Shown: positions 1-11,910, counted from the first letter of the stretch. The stretch is DNA of 64,000 nt from Channallabes apus (GCA_030522415.1 CM060127.1:17379314-17443313), one strand, 5' to 3'. Program-made: numbers and translations. Notes: generated by a model from the sequence alone, not told the origin.

Positions 1-370
1 AGTGTTAAAAAATATATATATATGAAAAAGCAACAATATGGGCACGCCAAACCAGTAGGCAACACATGGCAAATGAGATATAGCACATGCTCTTATAGTT
101 GCATGAAATACCCGGTGTACAGTAAGTGTGGTGAATCTCTGAAGACACGTGTGGAAAAACAAGATTAGAAATTAACATGAATAAGAACAGCATATCCATA
201 TTCAACTAGCATAATCTTCGTAAAGCCATTAGCACAGATTCTTCCTATTGTATGAACACATAGAGCCTCTTTCTGTTTTGCTGCATTCGATTTATTTTAG
301 ATTCTGTGAATACATTCCTTATAGTTCTCTCAAGGCTGTAAAGGTCTGTGTAGGTGAGAATTCTGCTTAC
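1..370 (-). other. ptk2 intron (partial)
   Basis: This is intron sequence downstream of coding exon 8. It begins with GTAAGC at 370-365. No further FAK exon, repeat or RNA gene is recognised in it. Confidence 0.85.
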
Positions 371-448
371 TGTTGAGCCTTTGTCTGTCAGGTAACTGAT
401 GCCTTCCTCAGGACCGATAGCCAGCTCCACAGAGATAACCCAGCCCGA
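371..448 (-). CDS. ptk2: ptk2 coding exon 8 (start of FERM F3)
   Basis: This 78-nt exon encodes residues 267-292, SGWVISVELAIGPEEGISYL then TDKGST, the start of the PH-like FERM lobe F3. The acceptor is GTGTGTTTCAG|TCG and the donor ACA|GTAAGC, phase 0 at both ends. It is the last ptk2 exon in the window. The continuation of F3 is not found in the remaining 370 bases, so the next exon is beyond base 1. Confidence 0.96.
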
Positions 449-711
449 CTGAAACACACACAAAGATACAATAATTTAGCATTAATATAGTTTAAACTAC
501 TAGCTATTTATCTAATACCTACAATGTATTAATCATTTAACATTACGTGTAGGTTATCCCTAACCTTTTAATTTTGCTTTGTATAATCAAGCGGATAATA
601 CTTTCATAGCCAACAGGGGGCAGCACAGGACTTCTTACAGAGAGAGAGAATCAAAGCCTCCGAAACATTTCAGCCAAATTCCCATACCTACAGTGCACAA
701 ACACCACCTAC

Positions 712-852
712 CCCAAGAGCACATTTAAAGCACTCCTTGTCGAATCTGTACACTGGTGCGAGGATCTCAAAGAACTTGAGGATGCTCTGCTCATCGTTCA
801 GGCTGGCGAACTGCTTAAACGTCTGCTGGATCTGTTTCCTCAAGGTTTTAGC
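712..852 (-). CDS. ptk2: ptk2 coding exon 7 (FERM F2, basic patch, F2-F3 linker)
   Basis: This 141-nt exon encodes residues 220-266. It opens AKTLRK, so with Lys219 of the previous exon it completes the KAKTLRK patch (human 216-222) that binds phosphoinositide PI(4,5)P2 and helps release autoinhibition. It continues [20 protein letters not shown], then [20 protein letters not shown] and Gly266. The acceptor is GTCCACTGCAG|GCT and the donor GGG|GTAGGT, phase 0 at both ends. The frame is fully open. Confidence 0.96.
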
Positions 853-2077
853 CTGCAGTGGACATGGAGAGGGGGGAGAAGATAAGTGGTTGCAATGCAG
901 CGTGACTCATTCGGGTTCTTCGGAACTGCCAGGAAGACGACTTATCACCTAGCTGAAACTGTAAAAATGTTGCTGAAATAATTGCGTGCACATGTACTAG
1001 GATAAAAGAAACCAAAGTATGCTGTGTTTATAAATAAATATTGAAGTATTCTTTTTATTGTAATTATAAACATATTATGGAGATGAATCCTAGCTGCAAA
1101 AATGGGAATGACATGCTGTGTCTATCTACATCCTAAGAAAAAAAAAAAAGATAAGTGCGACAACCTTGGCAACATCTACCAGAGGTGGTCTGAAAAAAAA
1201 AATAAACCTATGTACTGTATACGTGCAACCAAATCTGTAATCATAATCAAATGACCATTCTAATATCATATTCTCATCAAGGTCATAGTACACTGCACGC
1301 CAACACTGCACTACTTGCAGGTAACAACCTTATCTACAGCTTCGTTAACAAGAAACAGTGAATAACAAGATATCTATTCTTCCCCTAGATGTGTGTGTCA
1401 TGCAATAGTAAGAAAACAGTGGGGAAAACATCTGGTGTAACTGCTACCTAATAATAAGCAGCTCTCTCTCTTTTTTCACTAAAGAAAACATAACGGCTAC
1501 CAGATGCATGTGTGCATCTGTCTGTGTGTTTTTTTAAGTGAATTGTCTCTTTTGCTACATGAAATTTATTCCTGTTGCTCTCACTGATGTAGAAGTAGAA
1601 GTGTAGTTTTCAGGTAGCTCTCAGCAAGACGTCAAAATCTTGGAATACTAGGTTTAAACTATAGCGATATTATATATTACTATAAGCACTATTTTATATA
1701 TATATATATATGTGTATGTATAGGTACTGATATTTTCAGACATCAACACAATTAAATATATACACACCGCAGTGGGAAAAGTCCAAGTTGCTCGATGCAG
1801 ATCTGACAGAGGATGCACATAGGTTTATACTAGACCAGTTCGAACAACTGTACGCAATTAAACGATACTGGGAGGTCTCAGTATTTTGCGAATGTCTGGA
1901 AGAAGATCCTTGAACTGGAAGCTGCTGCCACAATCAAGCGAGTTTTACATCATCATGAACAGAATAGACTCTCTCAGAAGTCTTCAGCATACACAGGTGA
2001 AACTTGAACTAAATTTTCTGACAGGACAATGACCCTGAACACTCGTCAAAGCTGATTGCGGAATGGATAAATCATTT

Positions 2078-2232
2078 ACATTATGCCATTTGGTATACTC
2101 GTTACATCTGAGCAGTTGAGGGTTAAGGGCCTTGTTCAAGGGACCAATGGTGGCAACTTGGTGGTGTCGAGGCTTGAACCTGGGACCTTCCAATCAGTAG
2201 TTAAAACCACTGAGATACCCCAGTCCCCCCAA
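2078..2232 (-). repeat. dispersed fish repeat (tRNA-SINE-like)
   Basis: The text GAGGGTTAAGGGCCTTGTTC, GGCAACTTGGTGGTG and ACCACTGAGATACCCC resembles an antisense copy of the SINE family seen at 14565. Related copies are at 22432 and 28238. Confidence 0.65.
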
Positions 2233-2414
2233 CTAAAAGTGTGTGCAAAAGGTGAAACTTACTAAGGGCCAATCAACCAAATATTAAATGTGCTCCAAGT
2301 GCATTTTTGACCATGGGTTAATCACAGAAAATCCAAAATGACTTAAACTTTGTGCCTTCTTCTATTAAGGATGAGTGATATACAATCAATTTCCCCCAGA
2401 ACACTGTATATATA

Positions 2415-3187
2415 CAGTGGCTTGCAAAAGTATTCGGCCCCCTTGAACTTTTCCAGATTTTGTCACATTACAGCCACAAACATGAATCAATTTTATTGGA
2501 ATTCCATGTGAAAGACCAATACAAAGTGGTGTACACGTGAGAAGTGGAACAAAAAACATGATTCCAAACATTTTTTACAAATAAATAACTGAAAAGTGGG
2601 GTGTGCGTAATTATTCAGCCCCTTTGGTCTGAGTGCAGTCAGTTGCCCATAGACATTGCCTGATGAGTGCTAATGGCTAAATAGAGTGCACCTGTGTGTA
2701 ATCTAATGTCAGTACAAATACAGCTGCTCTGTGACGGCCTCAGAGGTTGTCTAAGAGAATATTGGGAACAACACCACCATGAAGTCCAAAGAACACACCA
2801 GACAGGTCAGGGATAAAGTTATTGAGAAATTTAAATCTGACTGAGCTGGAGCTGTTTTGCAAAGAAGAATGGGCAAGGATTTCAGTCTTTAGATGTGCAA
2901 AGCTGGTAGAGACATACCCTAAAAGACTGGCAGCTGTAATTGCAGCAAAAGGTTTTTCTACAAAGTATTGACTCAGGGGGCTGAATAATTACGCACACCC
3001 CACTTTGCAGTTATTTATTTGTAAAAAATGTTTGGAATCATGAGTATGATTTTTGTTCCACTTCTCACATGTACACCACTTTGTATTGGTCTTTCATGTG
3101 GAATTCCAATAAAATTGATTCATGTTTGTGGCTGTAATGTGACAAAATGTGGAAAAGTTCAAGGGGGCCGAATACTTTTGCAAGCCA

Positions 3188-3190
<3 letters not shown>
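2415..3190 (+). mobile_element. internally deleted Tc1 element
   Basis: This 776-bp element has about 205-bp terminal inverted repeats (2415-2620 and 2965-3190), beginning CAGTGGCTTGCAAAAGTATT. TA precedes it; a (TA)n run follows. Between the repeats a short stretch from ATG 2779 to about 2838 still reads like the N-terminus of a Tc1 transposase (MKSKEHTRQVRDKVIEKFKS), then similarity stops. Mirror-image open frames in the two arms are only the inverted repeat read twice. Confidence 0.88.

Positions 3191-3232
<42 letters not shown>
3190..3232. repeat. (TA)n microsatellite
   Basis: About 21 TA units adjoining the right end of the deleted Tc1 element, whose TA target may have seeded it. Confidence 0.93.
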
Positions 3233-3236
<4 letters not shown>

Positions 3237-4254
3237 TGTGCTCCAAAAACTTTTACAACGAATCCTACCCATTATCTTAGAATCCACAATAAGGAATATT
3301 TTCACTAAACATGGTCACGGAGAGGGGGAACAGGCATTCCAGGGGCAGACAGACAAAAACAAATCACCTTAAACAGGCTGGAACATGTGAGCAGTGTGTA
3401 AGAGTGTATAAACCACCCTTTCCTGACAAGAAACAGTTGTGTATCTCTCCATGCATCAACCAAGGAATCATGGGAAAAGTTTGGTCAGAGAACAGAGACC
3501 CGAATAAAGCTGCAGCCAGAAAAAAAAAAAAAGACGACGAAGGAAAAAAAGCTCCTCCTGGAGTCGCCTTCATCTGTGCTTGTTCATTAAATTCACAGTG
3601 CTTACAGAAATCTATCCAAAATTAACCACTGATTTTAAGAGACTGTATCTGTCTCACCAGATGTCTCTGTATTAGTAGAGACGGTATGGGGCAAACAGTG
3701 CTGATTATTCAAATCTCACATCTGAGTGCTCAATCATTTCTTCCATGCTTAATTTGATTATACTCACTATTGAGTGTAGTGTCTGGACTTTATTACTTGA
3801 CAGATGGCCATGGGTGCAGTTTAGCTCCGTGTGCAAGAAGACGAACCTTTGCTGTGTCGATACAGCATGTTGGAAAATGTCTCACCTTCCAAGATCCAAA
3901 ACATCTCATTAGAGAAATGTCCTCCTCTTTTTTTTTTTTTAAATACAAACTTACTCTGATCCATTAACAGCAAAGAATGAGTGGGTATGGGTGCCAATAC
4001 TTTGTCAGTCCAATATAGGGAAGTGTGTTATATTTATATCCGACAGTCTCTGGGGTGGGGTTACATGGTAAAAGAACACCATATTGTGCGTACACACACA
4101 CACAGGATAATAATGACCTCAGGGGTCAGGGGACACCCCCCTCTCTATACTGAGCATCTGTTCATGGATGTTTTGCAGGGTCATGGAGCACACTGGGCAC
4201 TTTATAACGCTGCTGTTCGCTACGGCTTCAAGTGTGCCACAGATTGATCTTGCT

Positions 4255-4255
<1 letters not shown>

Positions 4256-4318
<63 letters not shown>
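4256..4318. repeat. (CA)n microsatellite
   Basis: About 31 CA units in a ptk2 intron. Confidence 0.97.
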
Positions 4319-4320
<2 letters not shown>

Positions 4321-4786
4321 TGTTAAAAAGTACAGTAGATGAGCTTCAACATATAAATCCAACTTAAAGAATATGTTCATGTAAAATAAAATTTGCACAA
4401 TAAGCTCGAATCCTGATATGATTACATAATGTTAAGCTGGATTTCTACACTGATACCCCCTAATACTACTTATACTGCCTATACGATTGTAATGGGATGT
4501 AAATTATGTTATCTCTGATTAGGAAACTGCATGTTTAAGTGAATAAATAAAGCTTGTTTTGCTGAAACACGTGACTGCTACAAGTCCTTACTGTGTCCCA
4601 GTTGCATAAGCTTCATGATCAGTTCTCACCACACGCAGGGAAATCAACTGCATAAAAGCCAACTACTGAGCGCTACATGAGTCCAATAAGGTGTATGAGG
4701 AAGCTGGAAAACATCAAACTATGTTTCAGTTGAATTAAAGTCCATCATAATGCGTGTGCAGCTCTGTTCACACTTGCTGAACTCAC

Positions 4787-4841
4787 CTTGACTGAATCCA
4801 GCAGACTCTTGGGGAAGAAACGCCGGAGACCGACATCTTTC
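4787..4841 (-). CDS. ptk2: ptk2 coding exon 6 (FERM F2, nuclear-targeting basic residues)
   Basis: This 55-nt exon completes Glu201 and encodes residues 202-219, KDVGLRRFFPKSLLDSVK. The LRRFF segment matches the human LKRFF basic pair implicated in nuclear targeting of the FAK FERM domain. The exon ends with the first Lys of the KAKTLRK basic patch; the rest is in the next exon. The acceptor is a T/G-rich tract ending TTCCAG|G and the donor AAG|GTGAGT (phase 0). Confidence 0.95.
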
Positions 4842-5744
4842 CTGGAAAACAAACAAACAAAAAGCAGACCAGTTTAGAACACACGCTGTAAAAAATACAC
4901 ATATCCAAAATATCTACCTTGCAGAAAAGGGTTCGGCTAGAAATCTCAAAGGAGACATCCGTCTGTGTTCCAGATTGCTCAGAGATGTTATGGAGGAAGA
5001 CGCTCATTAGGCCGTAACTTCTTCACCAGTTTGTATTTGAGTTCAGGATAGATATACTGTATGGTGCAGAGGATTTAAATAGTTTCTGTGCAGTTCATTA
5101 TATATATATTTTTTTAAAACACACTGCACTCATATAACATACTGGATTTCTAATGCGCAATTTCTGTTCCCCTGTTCAAAGCAACATTTTTGCACTAAGC
5201 CTTTTTAATACCTCAAACACCACAGTCAGGGTTTTGAATGATTAATTTCCAAACGTGCTGACTTCTTGTGTGTCAAATCATTTTATTGTGTAATCTTGAA
5301 TATAAATAAATAAATAAATAACTAAGTACAAACTGCCTCGCTTAACACGGCTTGGCAGGGAACCCTATAATATCGTGTTAATACAGTGCTATTTATGAGC
5401 TGTACATGGGGCCTGTCATTATTCACCATGTTGAAAGTTCTGGTAAAACACCAGAGTCCAAACCAAACATGATCCAGTTCCTCATCATTACAGATACAAA
5501 AATATAAATAAAATTGATCAGAGCAATAAAAAAAAGAAAGGGGAAACCCGATCTAGGACCATACTCCTGCCTCTCACCCGTCCACTGCTGTCTTAAATCT
5601 GTCACTCGGAGTACAGCTGGTTTGTGATGGGATGTTCCCTGCCTTCAACGAGCCAGCAGGCTGCTGTGTTCATATGCGACTGAACCTATTGACCTGGAAG
5701 TGACACTGCTGCATGTGAATCAGGGACACGTGAGGACAAGAGCA

Positions 5745-5747
<3 letters not shown>

Positions 5748-5801
<54 letters not shown>
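5748..5801. repeat. (TG)n microsatellite
   Basis: About 27 TG units in a ptk2 intron. Confidence 0.97.
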
Positions 5802-5803
<2 letters not shown>

Positions 5804-7649
5804 GGTCTGACTCTGGGCGGATTGTCAGCAGTGTTGGTGTTGTTTATTGGACACACTTCGGGAACTTACAACCTTTGTTATATTCAATCCAGGATCCAGT
5901 TATTTGGCTTTTTACTCAATATTTAGAATATTATAAGTAATTCAATGGCTTTAATACTTTTATTTGGTGTTATTTACATTCACAGCTTAAATTACAACTT
6001 TCACCAGAATGCACACGCCTTGCTATGGTCCTGTTGCACAAAATGCTTAAATCATCTCCAGTGGATATTTCCAGTCTATTATTCTTCTTGCTACATTTTA
6101 TAAAACTACAATAAACATTCAATCATGAACGATTTCGTCATAAACTCCAATCAGCTATTTTTTATTTCTGAATCTTTCCAATTTCTTATCATAATTTACG
6201 CACATAACCGATTATTAGCATGCTCGCCTACTCACGACACGAAGTCTTGCCAATTAAACCAATTTTATGTTTGACACACAACTCGCAGCTCTACATATTT
6301 ACAGCCCAGATGCTACACATCTTCCTCCGGGCCTCACGGTGTCACATTATTCTTGACTTGATTAAGCCCGGCATAGTGACTGCATGTTGACGCTTTGGAC
6401 ACTCCTTCCCTCAGGGTGTAGCCGCATTGTTTCTGTGTGAACAGTATGTGGATCTCAAAGTCATAAATGGACTAACAAGTAAACACAACTGGATGCAGAA
6501 AAACAAGCCTGGGACTCAGCAGCACCATCATTAGCACCGGTGGAAAAAATATCCTTTCCCTAATTACTAGGCTTTGGCACTGAGTGGGTCAGGATGTCAG
6601 CGGCTAATTGGTAAACAGCATTAGAAAGGTGGTTCGCCCTTCAGGATTTCTGAGAATGAGCACATTATTTTGTCCCGGAGTGTAATCAATACGGTAGCTG
6701 TCACAGTCACCATGAACGTGCCAGAAATAAATCGCCATCCTCCCTCATTAATCATCCTCACCTCTATAAATAAAAACGCTCTCCAGCCAGCATCGGATCA
6801 ACGCCGTACAGGACTGCACCAACACTTGGGCTCACGAAAGGTCTTGCCGGGACAAAAAAAACAAAGGCGTCCAATATTCATGTAAAGATTTGAGAAGGTC
6901 AGATAAGCACCGAAGCGTGAACTTTATTTCGACTTTTATGCCATTCTCCCAGTAGCTACAGTATGGATGGAGAAGAAGCTGCGCCAGAGTGAAATGTAAT
7001 TACACCAGTGAAAATGCATGAAATATAATACATAAATAGTAGTGCTTTTCATTAGCGGCATGCAGAAAATGTTACACTATGAAAAACAAAACCGTTGTAT
7101 TGCTCTTACATCACTTGATCTCTTTAGTAATAAGGTTCAGCTTTTAATTCTTGAACAGCAATCTCATTCTTCTTGGTTTTCATTAGAGATCAAGCAATTG
7201 AAGAGCAAAGCACTAACATTCACCGCGGTAGGTCTTCTGCACGTGACTACTGAAAAGCAATACTGTTTTCTGTGTGTTTGCATATATATGTATACGTATA
7301 TATATATATATTTATTTATTTTAATTTTTTTATGACTTCCTACTTTTGGTATTGAATCCATTAGTACTGTTGTGTAAATATCATCATGTAATTGAGTGTT
7401 CGCTCTGACTCAGCAGGTCCCTTAAAGGTGCTTCATAGATCAGTGTCGGGATCAATTTATTTGCCATAGCGAGGTGGAAATGTAATTCGTTTCCAAATCA
7501 AAAAGCTTCTAACCAGTAACAGGGGTATAATTTTTTTTTAAACAAGTTTGAGATTGAAGGATTTGCAAAGAATGTGAGGTTTTTAATGAAAATGAGCTTT
7601 TCAACTCAAAATTCTGCAGTAGCAACCTTTTTATCAATCAATCATTCAT

Positions 7650-7735
7650 TCATTCATCAAATTTAATTATAAAGCACATTTAAAACAACTTCCGCTGACC
7701 AAAGTGCTGTACAAGTATAAAACAATAAATCAGCA
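7650..7735. repeat. dispersed repeat fragment
   Basis: AATTATAAAGCACATTTAAA and GACCAAAGTGCTGTACAAGT are typical of a fish repeat end, preceded by (ATTC)n. Confidence 0.45.
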
Positions 7736-7849
7736 GGTACTATACCGCGTATCTACTTAATATTTATCGCTCACTATTACAAACCATGAAACAGAAATCC
7801 ATAGGATAAAATAAAAATAATCATAATAGTAGTAAATAAAATAAAACTA

Positions 7850-8130
7850 GCTTTTTATTCATCTTCTATACCGCGTATCCTGTGTACAGGGTTGTGGGGG
7901 CCAGGAGACTGTCGCAGGAGCCTAAGGGCATAAGGCAGGGTACACTCTAACGACAATATTTAACCTAATGTATGTCTTTGAACTGTGGGCGAACACGAGT
8001 ACCTGGAGGAAACCCCCCGAGCACGGGCAGAACATGCAAACTTCATGCACACACACCCGAGGTGGGAATCGAACCCTCGACCCTGGAGGTGCGAGGCCAC
8101 AGTGCTAACCACTACAGCCCAGTAGCAACA
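7850..8130 (-). repeat. tRNA-derived fish repeat
   Basis: It begins TATTCATCTTCTATACCGCG and ends GGGAATCGAACCCTCGACCC then GCTAACCACTACAGCCC, whose reverse strand has tRNA-like A and B boxes. The same family appears at 32540, 51160 and 58190. Confidence 0.7.
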
Positions 8131-8514
8131 TAATACATAAAAATGTACCAACCAAATATTCATTCGAACATTCCTATAAATAATAATTTCGACTTTCATA
8201 GCGCAGTTCTGCACGTTTCACAACAAACCTTAGTTAATTACTATTTGGATAAACAACAAACCGTAAGCCTAATTCAGTCCTCCCTGCTGCTCACTACCCC
8301 CCTGATGATCTTATAAGAAGTCTCTTTGAAGAAGAGAAGCCTTGAGAAGTCAACGCTCGGTGATCTCAGAGGTTAATTTTAGATTCTTTTCAAAAAGATG
8401 GACTCCAGACAACCTTTTTAAGACTGATAAATATATCAGTGTTATATCAGAGTTTCTGACAGCTTCTGTGAGGAGCTCAGTGATGTTCGGTGTTTAATAA
8501 ATCATGGTACTCAC

Positions 8515-8577
8515 TCTAACAGCTCGTAGTTGGATTTCTTGTCTAAAGCATTTCCTCTCATTTCTCTGTAAAATCTC
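8515..8577 (-). CDS. ptk2: ptk2 coding exon 5 (FERM F2)
   Basis: This 63-nt exon completes Arg180 and encodes residues 181-200 plus two bases of Glu201: RFYREMRGNALDKKSNYELL. Tyr183 and Met186 correspond to human Tyr180 and Met183, which pack against the kinase C-lobe in autoinhibited FAK; both are kept. The human Trp between them is Arg here. The acceptor is GATCTTTTAG|G and the donor GA|GTGAGT. Confidence 0.94.
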
Positions 8578-8682
8578 CTAAAAGATCAGAGAGACAAATG
8601 AACCAGAATGAATTTGTAATGCAGTTCAGTAATTATTTAATACCGAATATGAAGCTGAAGAGAAATCGGATGCAGAACAGAC

Positions 8683-8762
8683 CTTATCTCGAGGCACCCC
8701 AGCTTGAGCGCGATGTCCTGGTCGACCTGATCGGCTATTTCTAACATGTAATCATTCTTCAC
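8683..8762 (-). CDS. ptk2: ptk2 coding exon 4 (FERM F2)
   Basis: This 80-nt exon encodes residues 154-179 and the first two bases of Arg180. It reads [20 protein letters not shown] then LGCLEI, part of the helical FERM lobe F2 of FAK. The acceptor is TTTTCTCAG|GTG and the donor AG|GTCTG. Its polypyrimidine tract is unusual: it runs directly into a (CT)n microsatellite of about 50 bp. The intron to the next exon is only 105 bp, by far the shortest here. Confidence 0.95.
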
Positions 8763-8768
8763 CTGAGA

Positions 8769-8773
<5 letters not shown>

Positions 8774-8826
<53 letters not shown>
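8774..8826. repeat. (AG)n microsatellite at an exon acceptor
   Basis: About 26 AG units; on the gene strand this is a (CT)n tract ending 11 nt before coding exon 4. Confidence 0.97.
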
Positions 8827-8828
<2 letters not shown>

Positions 8829-10510
8829 TTTAGTATGACTTTATTAAGCACAAAACCTGGCATCTCATTTTAAGCTCATAGTACTGTTCAACTCAAAGCT
8901 GTACAAATCTCTTTAAACCTTTTGGAACCTTGAATACATCTATACGACTAACTTATGGAATTCACCAGTTTCTCATTAATCAAGCAATTCCTTTCATCAG
9001 CACTTAATCAGCACTAACTTCAGCCCTGACACAAACATCTGCATTGTGCTTACGGTGTGTAATAAATGTCCAGATTCCATAATAAATACCGGACCAACAA
9101 AGCCACAGGGTGGACACAGAGAGATTGTAAATCATGGCCATGTGGACTGAAAAGAGCAGATGTTTGCTGCTCTAATTGAGACAAAAGACCAGGCACATGT
9201 TATGGATTGCAGCCCTAAAAATGAGATACATGTTAAACCCTCATCCATTAAACCCCACCTACTGTAATAATCACCATTACTCTATCAGAGGCACGGTTTA
9301 ATGAACCTGGACACACCTGCTGTGGAACTGCCAGGGACATGTAACTCTTAACAAACCTCTATTGTTCATATGATGGATGAAATGAGCTGAATTTGGTTTC
9401 TGCAGACGAAACCGATGAAATCATGTCAGCTCCCCTTGTTATGATTCTTTCATTGCTTCCACATGTTGCTTGTGAAACTTTGTCCTGCCTCAAGTTTAAA
9501 GTGTGGAGCTGTTCCCATAATATCCTGGATCACCTTGTAAGGAATAAAAACTTTAGCGGTGTGCTGATGTGGGAAAATGATCAACGCCAGGGTAGTGTGA
9601 TGCATCCTGATGTAAAGCTGAGATATTGTTGAATAGATTCTAATAACAACATGACAAATTGTACAATAGCCATGTTTTAGAAAGATCTGCAAAGTTATTT
9701 CCTGTTGTTATTGATATATTATCACCTAAACCAGTTGATCATCAAACTCTTCTGTTCGAGCTTTACCTCTGACTGTACCTCCACAAAGCACAGATTCCTT
9801 TCATAAAAGCAAAATTACCTTCTCCATGTTTCGGTTTATGAGAACTGTCCTTCATAATAATCTCGGTGTAAACTGTTGCACCAGAAACAGTAACGTATAA
9901 GAAATGCATTAATACAAGCCAGAGGTTTTCCCCTCACAAATAACTCTAATCTCATATCCATGATGACCAATGGGAGTGAAAAATTCATTCTGAGCGGGGT
10001 TATAAATCGATTTGACACACACCCTGTGGCCGAGGCGCACACCTCCATCTGTCAGAGGGAGCCGTCCATTTCATGCCTGTTCGTTCATAAATCTCTCCAT
10101 ATAAATCCACACTCATGGTGGATCAGTACCATTCGCAGTGGTGGTTCGGGTTATTACACTATATAACCACAGGACTCTCTCGCGTACACACACGGCGCTA
10201 ATGTTCTTTCTAGTGACTGTGTGAGCAGGTACTCGTTTTTGACAAGCAGTCCACGTTTTCATCAGGAGTGGGGATCTCCGGAGACTTCTTGATTGAGTTT
10301 GGGTTGGGATTCAAGGAGTCATAATGTGACTAGAAACTCACATTCTCTCAGGCAGCTTTATACATATATACAGAGGGACGCCAAAGAATGGATACACACT
10401 TTAACATGTGTGTTGAATATGACCATCTTCTGATGGTCACATGATGGCATCAACAATGGTGTGACTACTGACATCCTTAGAGAAAACGTAATACTACAAC
10501 TGTTGAAGTG

Positions 10511-10698
10511 GGGCACTGGTGGCTCAGTGGTAAGTTTCTCGCCTACCATGCAGAAGGCCTGGGTTCGATTCCAAGTCAAGGCCCAAACCCCAGCCAGTGG
10601 ATGCAGTGCCCGATTAGATGGGAGGGTTGTGTTAGGAAGGGCATTCGGAGTAAAACCAGTGCCAAGGTGTATGCGGATCTAAAGACTAACAACATCAT
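10511..10698 (+). mobile_element. tRNA-derived SINE with 13-bp target duplication
   Basis: This 188-bp SINE has a tRNA-like head with A box (TGGCTCAGTGGTAAG) and B box (GGTTCGATTCC) and a tail containing GGAAGGGCATTCGGAGTAAA, similar to fish LINE 3' ends. It is flanked by the identical 13-bp duplication AACTGTTGAAGTG at 10498-10510 and 10699-10711. Confidence 0.9.
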
Positions 10699-11443
10699 AA
10701 CTGTTGAAGTGTGGATACATGTATTGGACCACATGTATTGGATACATAGCAATATCTAGAATAGGATGATATCTCACATTAAAACACTTGGCTAAACATT
10801 AAGCTGACTAATAAGATTATATTTTTGCCATATAATATTTTGCTTCCTAATTCTGGGCAATTATTTTCCTTTTTTGCAACTATAAAATGCAAAAAGCACG
10901 TGAGGTTATATTATTATTATTTATTAAATGTACTATGCCTACACAAACAAGAAAATATAAAAAAATATATTTTTTCTATTCATAGTTTTCACTGGTACAA
11001 TTGCCAAACCTACGTAAACCTGAATCGTATTTTGCGGGTAACCGTAAAGTTTTAGGGTTAAACATTTCATCTTTTCTTGTCAACCTATTTAGTAAAACAG
11101 ATCCATTGATGAAATATATATTTAGCTTTTTATTCTGAATGGTCCTGTTTCAATTCTGTGTTCCATATTAATTGAGCTATTTAAGATCAATATACATGGC
11201 CATATCTTAATCTTTGTTTTATGTCAGTGATGAAAGCATTTTCACTTGTTGCCAGGTCACGGAATTCCACCACCTGCAAAACACTGGTTCTGGCTCTCAG
11301 ACCTGGAGATGAAATGGAACCACTTTACCGTTTGAACTGCTTCATAGTTTGTAGTGGAAATGTGCTGAACTGTTTCAGATTAAAAACCGGCTACACGGCT
11401 AAACCCATCGTCTTACTACGGTAAAGGTCTTCTCCTGACCCAC

Positions 11444-11531
11444 CTGCTGGTAGAAGAAATTCAGTGCTGGTTTGTCGTCGGTAAACTGATTCAGGAAGCC
11501 CTTTGGCAGGTAGCGGATCCGCAGCTCATAC
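11444..11531 (-). CDS. ptk2: ptk2 coding exon 3 (FERM F1-F2 junction)
   Basis: This 88-nt exon completes split Arg124 and encodes residues 125-153: [19 protein letters not shown] followed by [10 protein letters not shown]. This is one of the most conserved parts of the FAK FERM domain, at the end of F1 and start of F2. The acceptor is CTTTCAG|G and the donor CAG|GTGGGT (phase 0). The exon sits about 380 bp downstream, in plus-strand terms upstream in coordinate, of a Tc1 transposon in the preceding intron. No disruption is seen. Confidence 0.96.
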
Positions 11532-11910
11532 CTGAAAGAGGGACAGTGAGAGGAGGCATGGTGAAAAGGTGCAGTGTGTGGGAGTTCTGAGAGGACTTCA
11601 TGCATCACACAGTGGAACATCAAACCGGCTGCTGTTTCATATACAGAAGAAAGAAGGATCCAGACACACATCCTAAAGCTGAACATCTCTCCTCATCATA
11701 CTGCTATATAAAACCTTCTCTCCGCATCTCTTACAATGATGAGGGGAGATAAACAGGCATTGTTAGTTACTGGTACAGTAAAACGTGTAAGAACCTTTCT
11801 GCTACAGCTGTTGAACCTCTGGGTGTCTCATGGCTCAGGCTAGCCTGTGATCCCATGCTCTGCCAGAAATAACAATGTGGAGGAGTACTATATATAATTA
11901 TATCACTATA

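Larger units (their letters stand above)
853..4786 (-). other. ptk2 intron between coding exons 6 and 7
   Basis: This 3.9-kb intron holds a short (TA) run near 1693-1710, a fish dispersed-repeat fragment (2078-2232), a deleted Tc1 element (2415-3190), a (TA)n run (3190-3232) and a (CA)n run (4256-4318). Open frames across 3311-3625 contain A-rich runs and match nothing I recognise. Confidence 0.85.
4842..8514 (-). other. ptk2 intron between coding exons 5 and 6
   Basis: This 3.7-kb intron contains a (TG)n run (5748-5801), an apparently repeat-free block with homeodomain-like TAAT motifs (about 6450-6870), a short repeat fragment (7650-7735) and a tRNA-like fish repeat (7850-8130). Confidence 0.85.
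8763..11443 (-). other. ptk2 intron between coding exons 3 and 4
   Basis: This 2.7-kb intron starts, in plus coordinates, with an (AG)n run next to the exon 4 acceptor and contains a SINE with 13-bp target duplications (10511-10698). The rest (about 8830-10490 and 10712-11443) is AT-rich and shows nothing else recognisable. Confidence 0.85.

Noticed and set aside
2386..3234. Two similar open frames on opposite strands (2386-2571 minus, 3028-3234 plus)
   Set aside because: They are the two inverted-repeat arms of the deleted Tc1 element read in mirror orientation.
3311..3625. 104-codon plus-strand frame
   Set aside because: It runs through A-rich DNA, shows no recognisable domain and has no supporting context.
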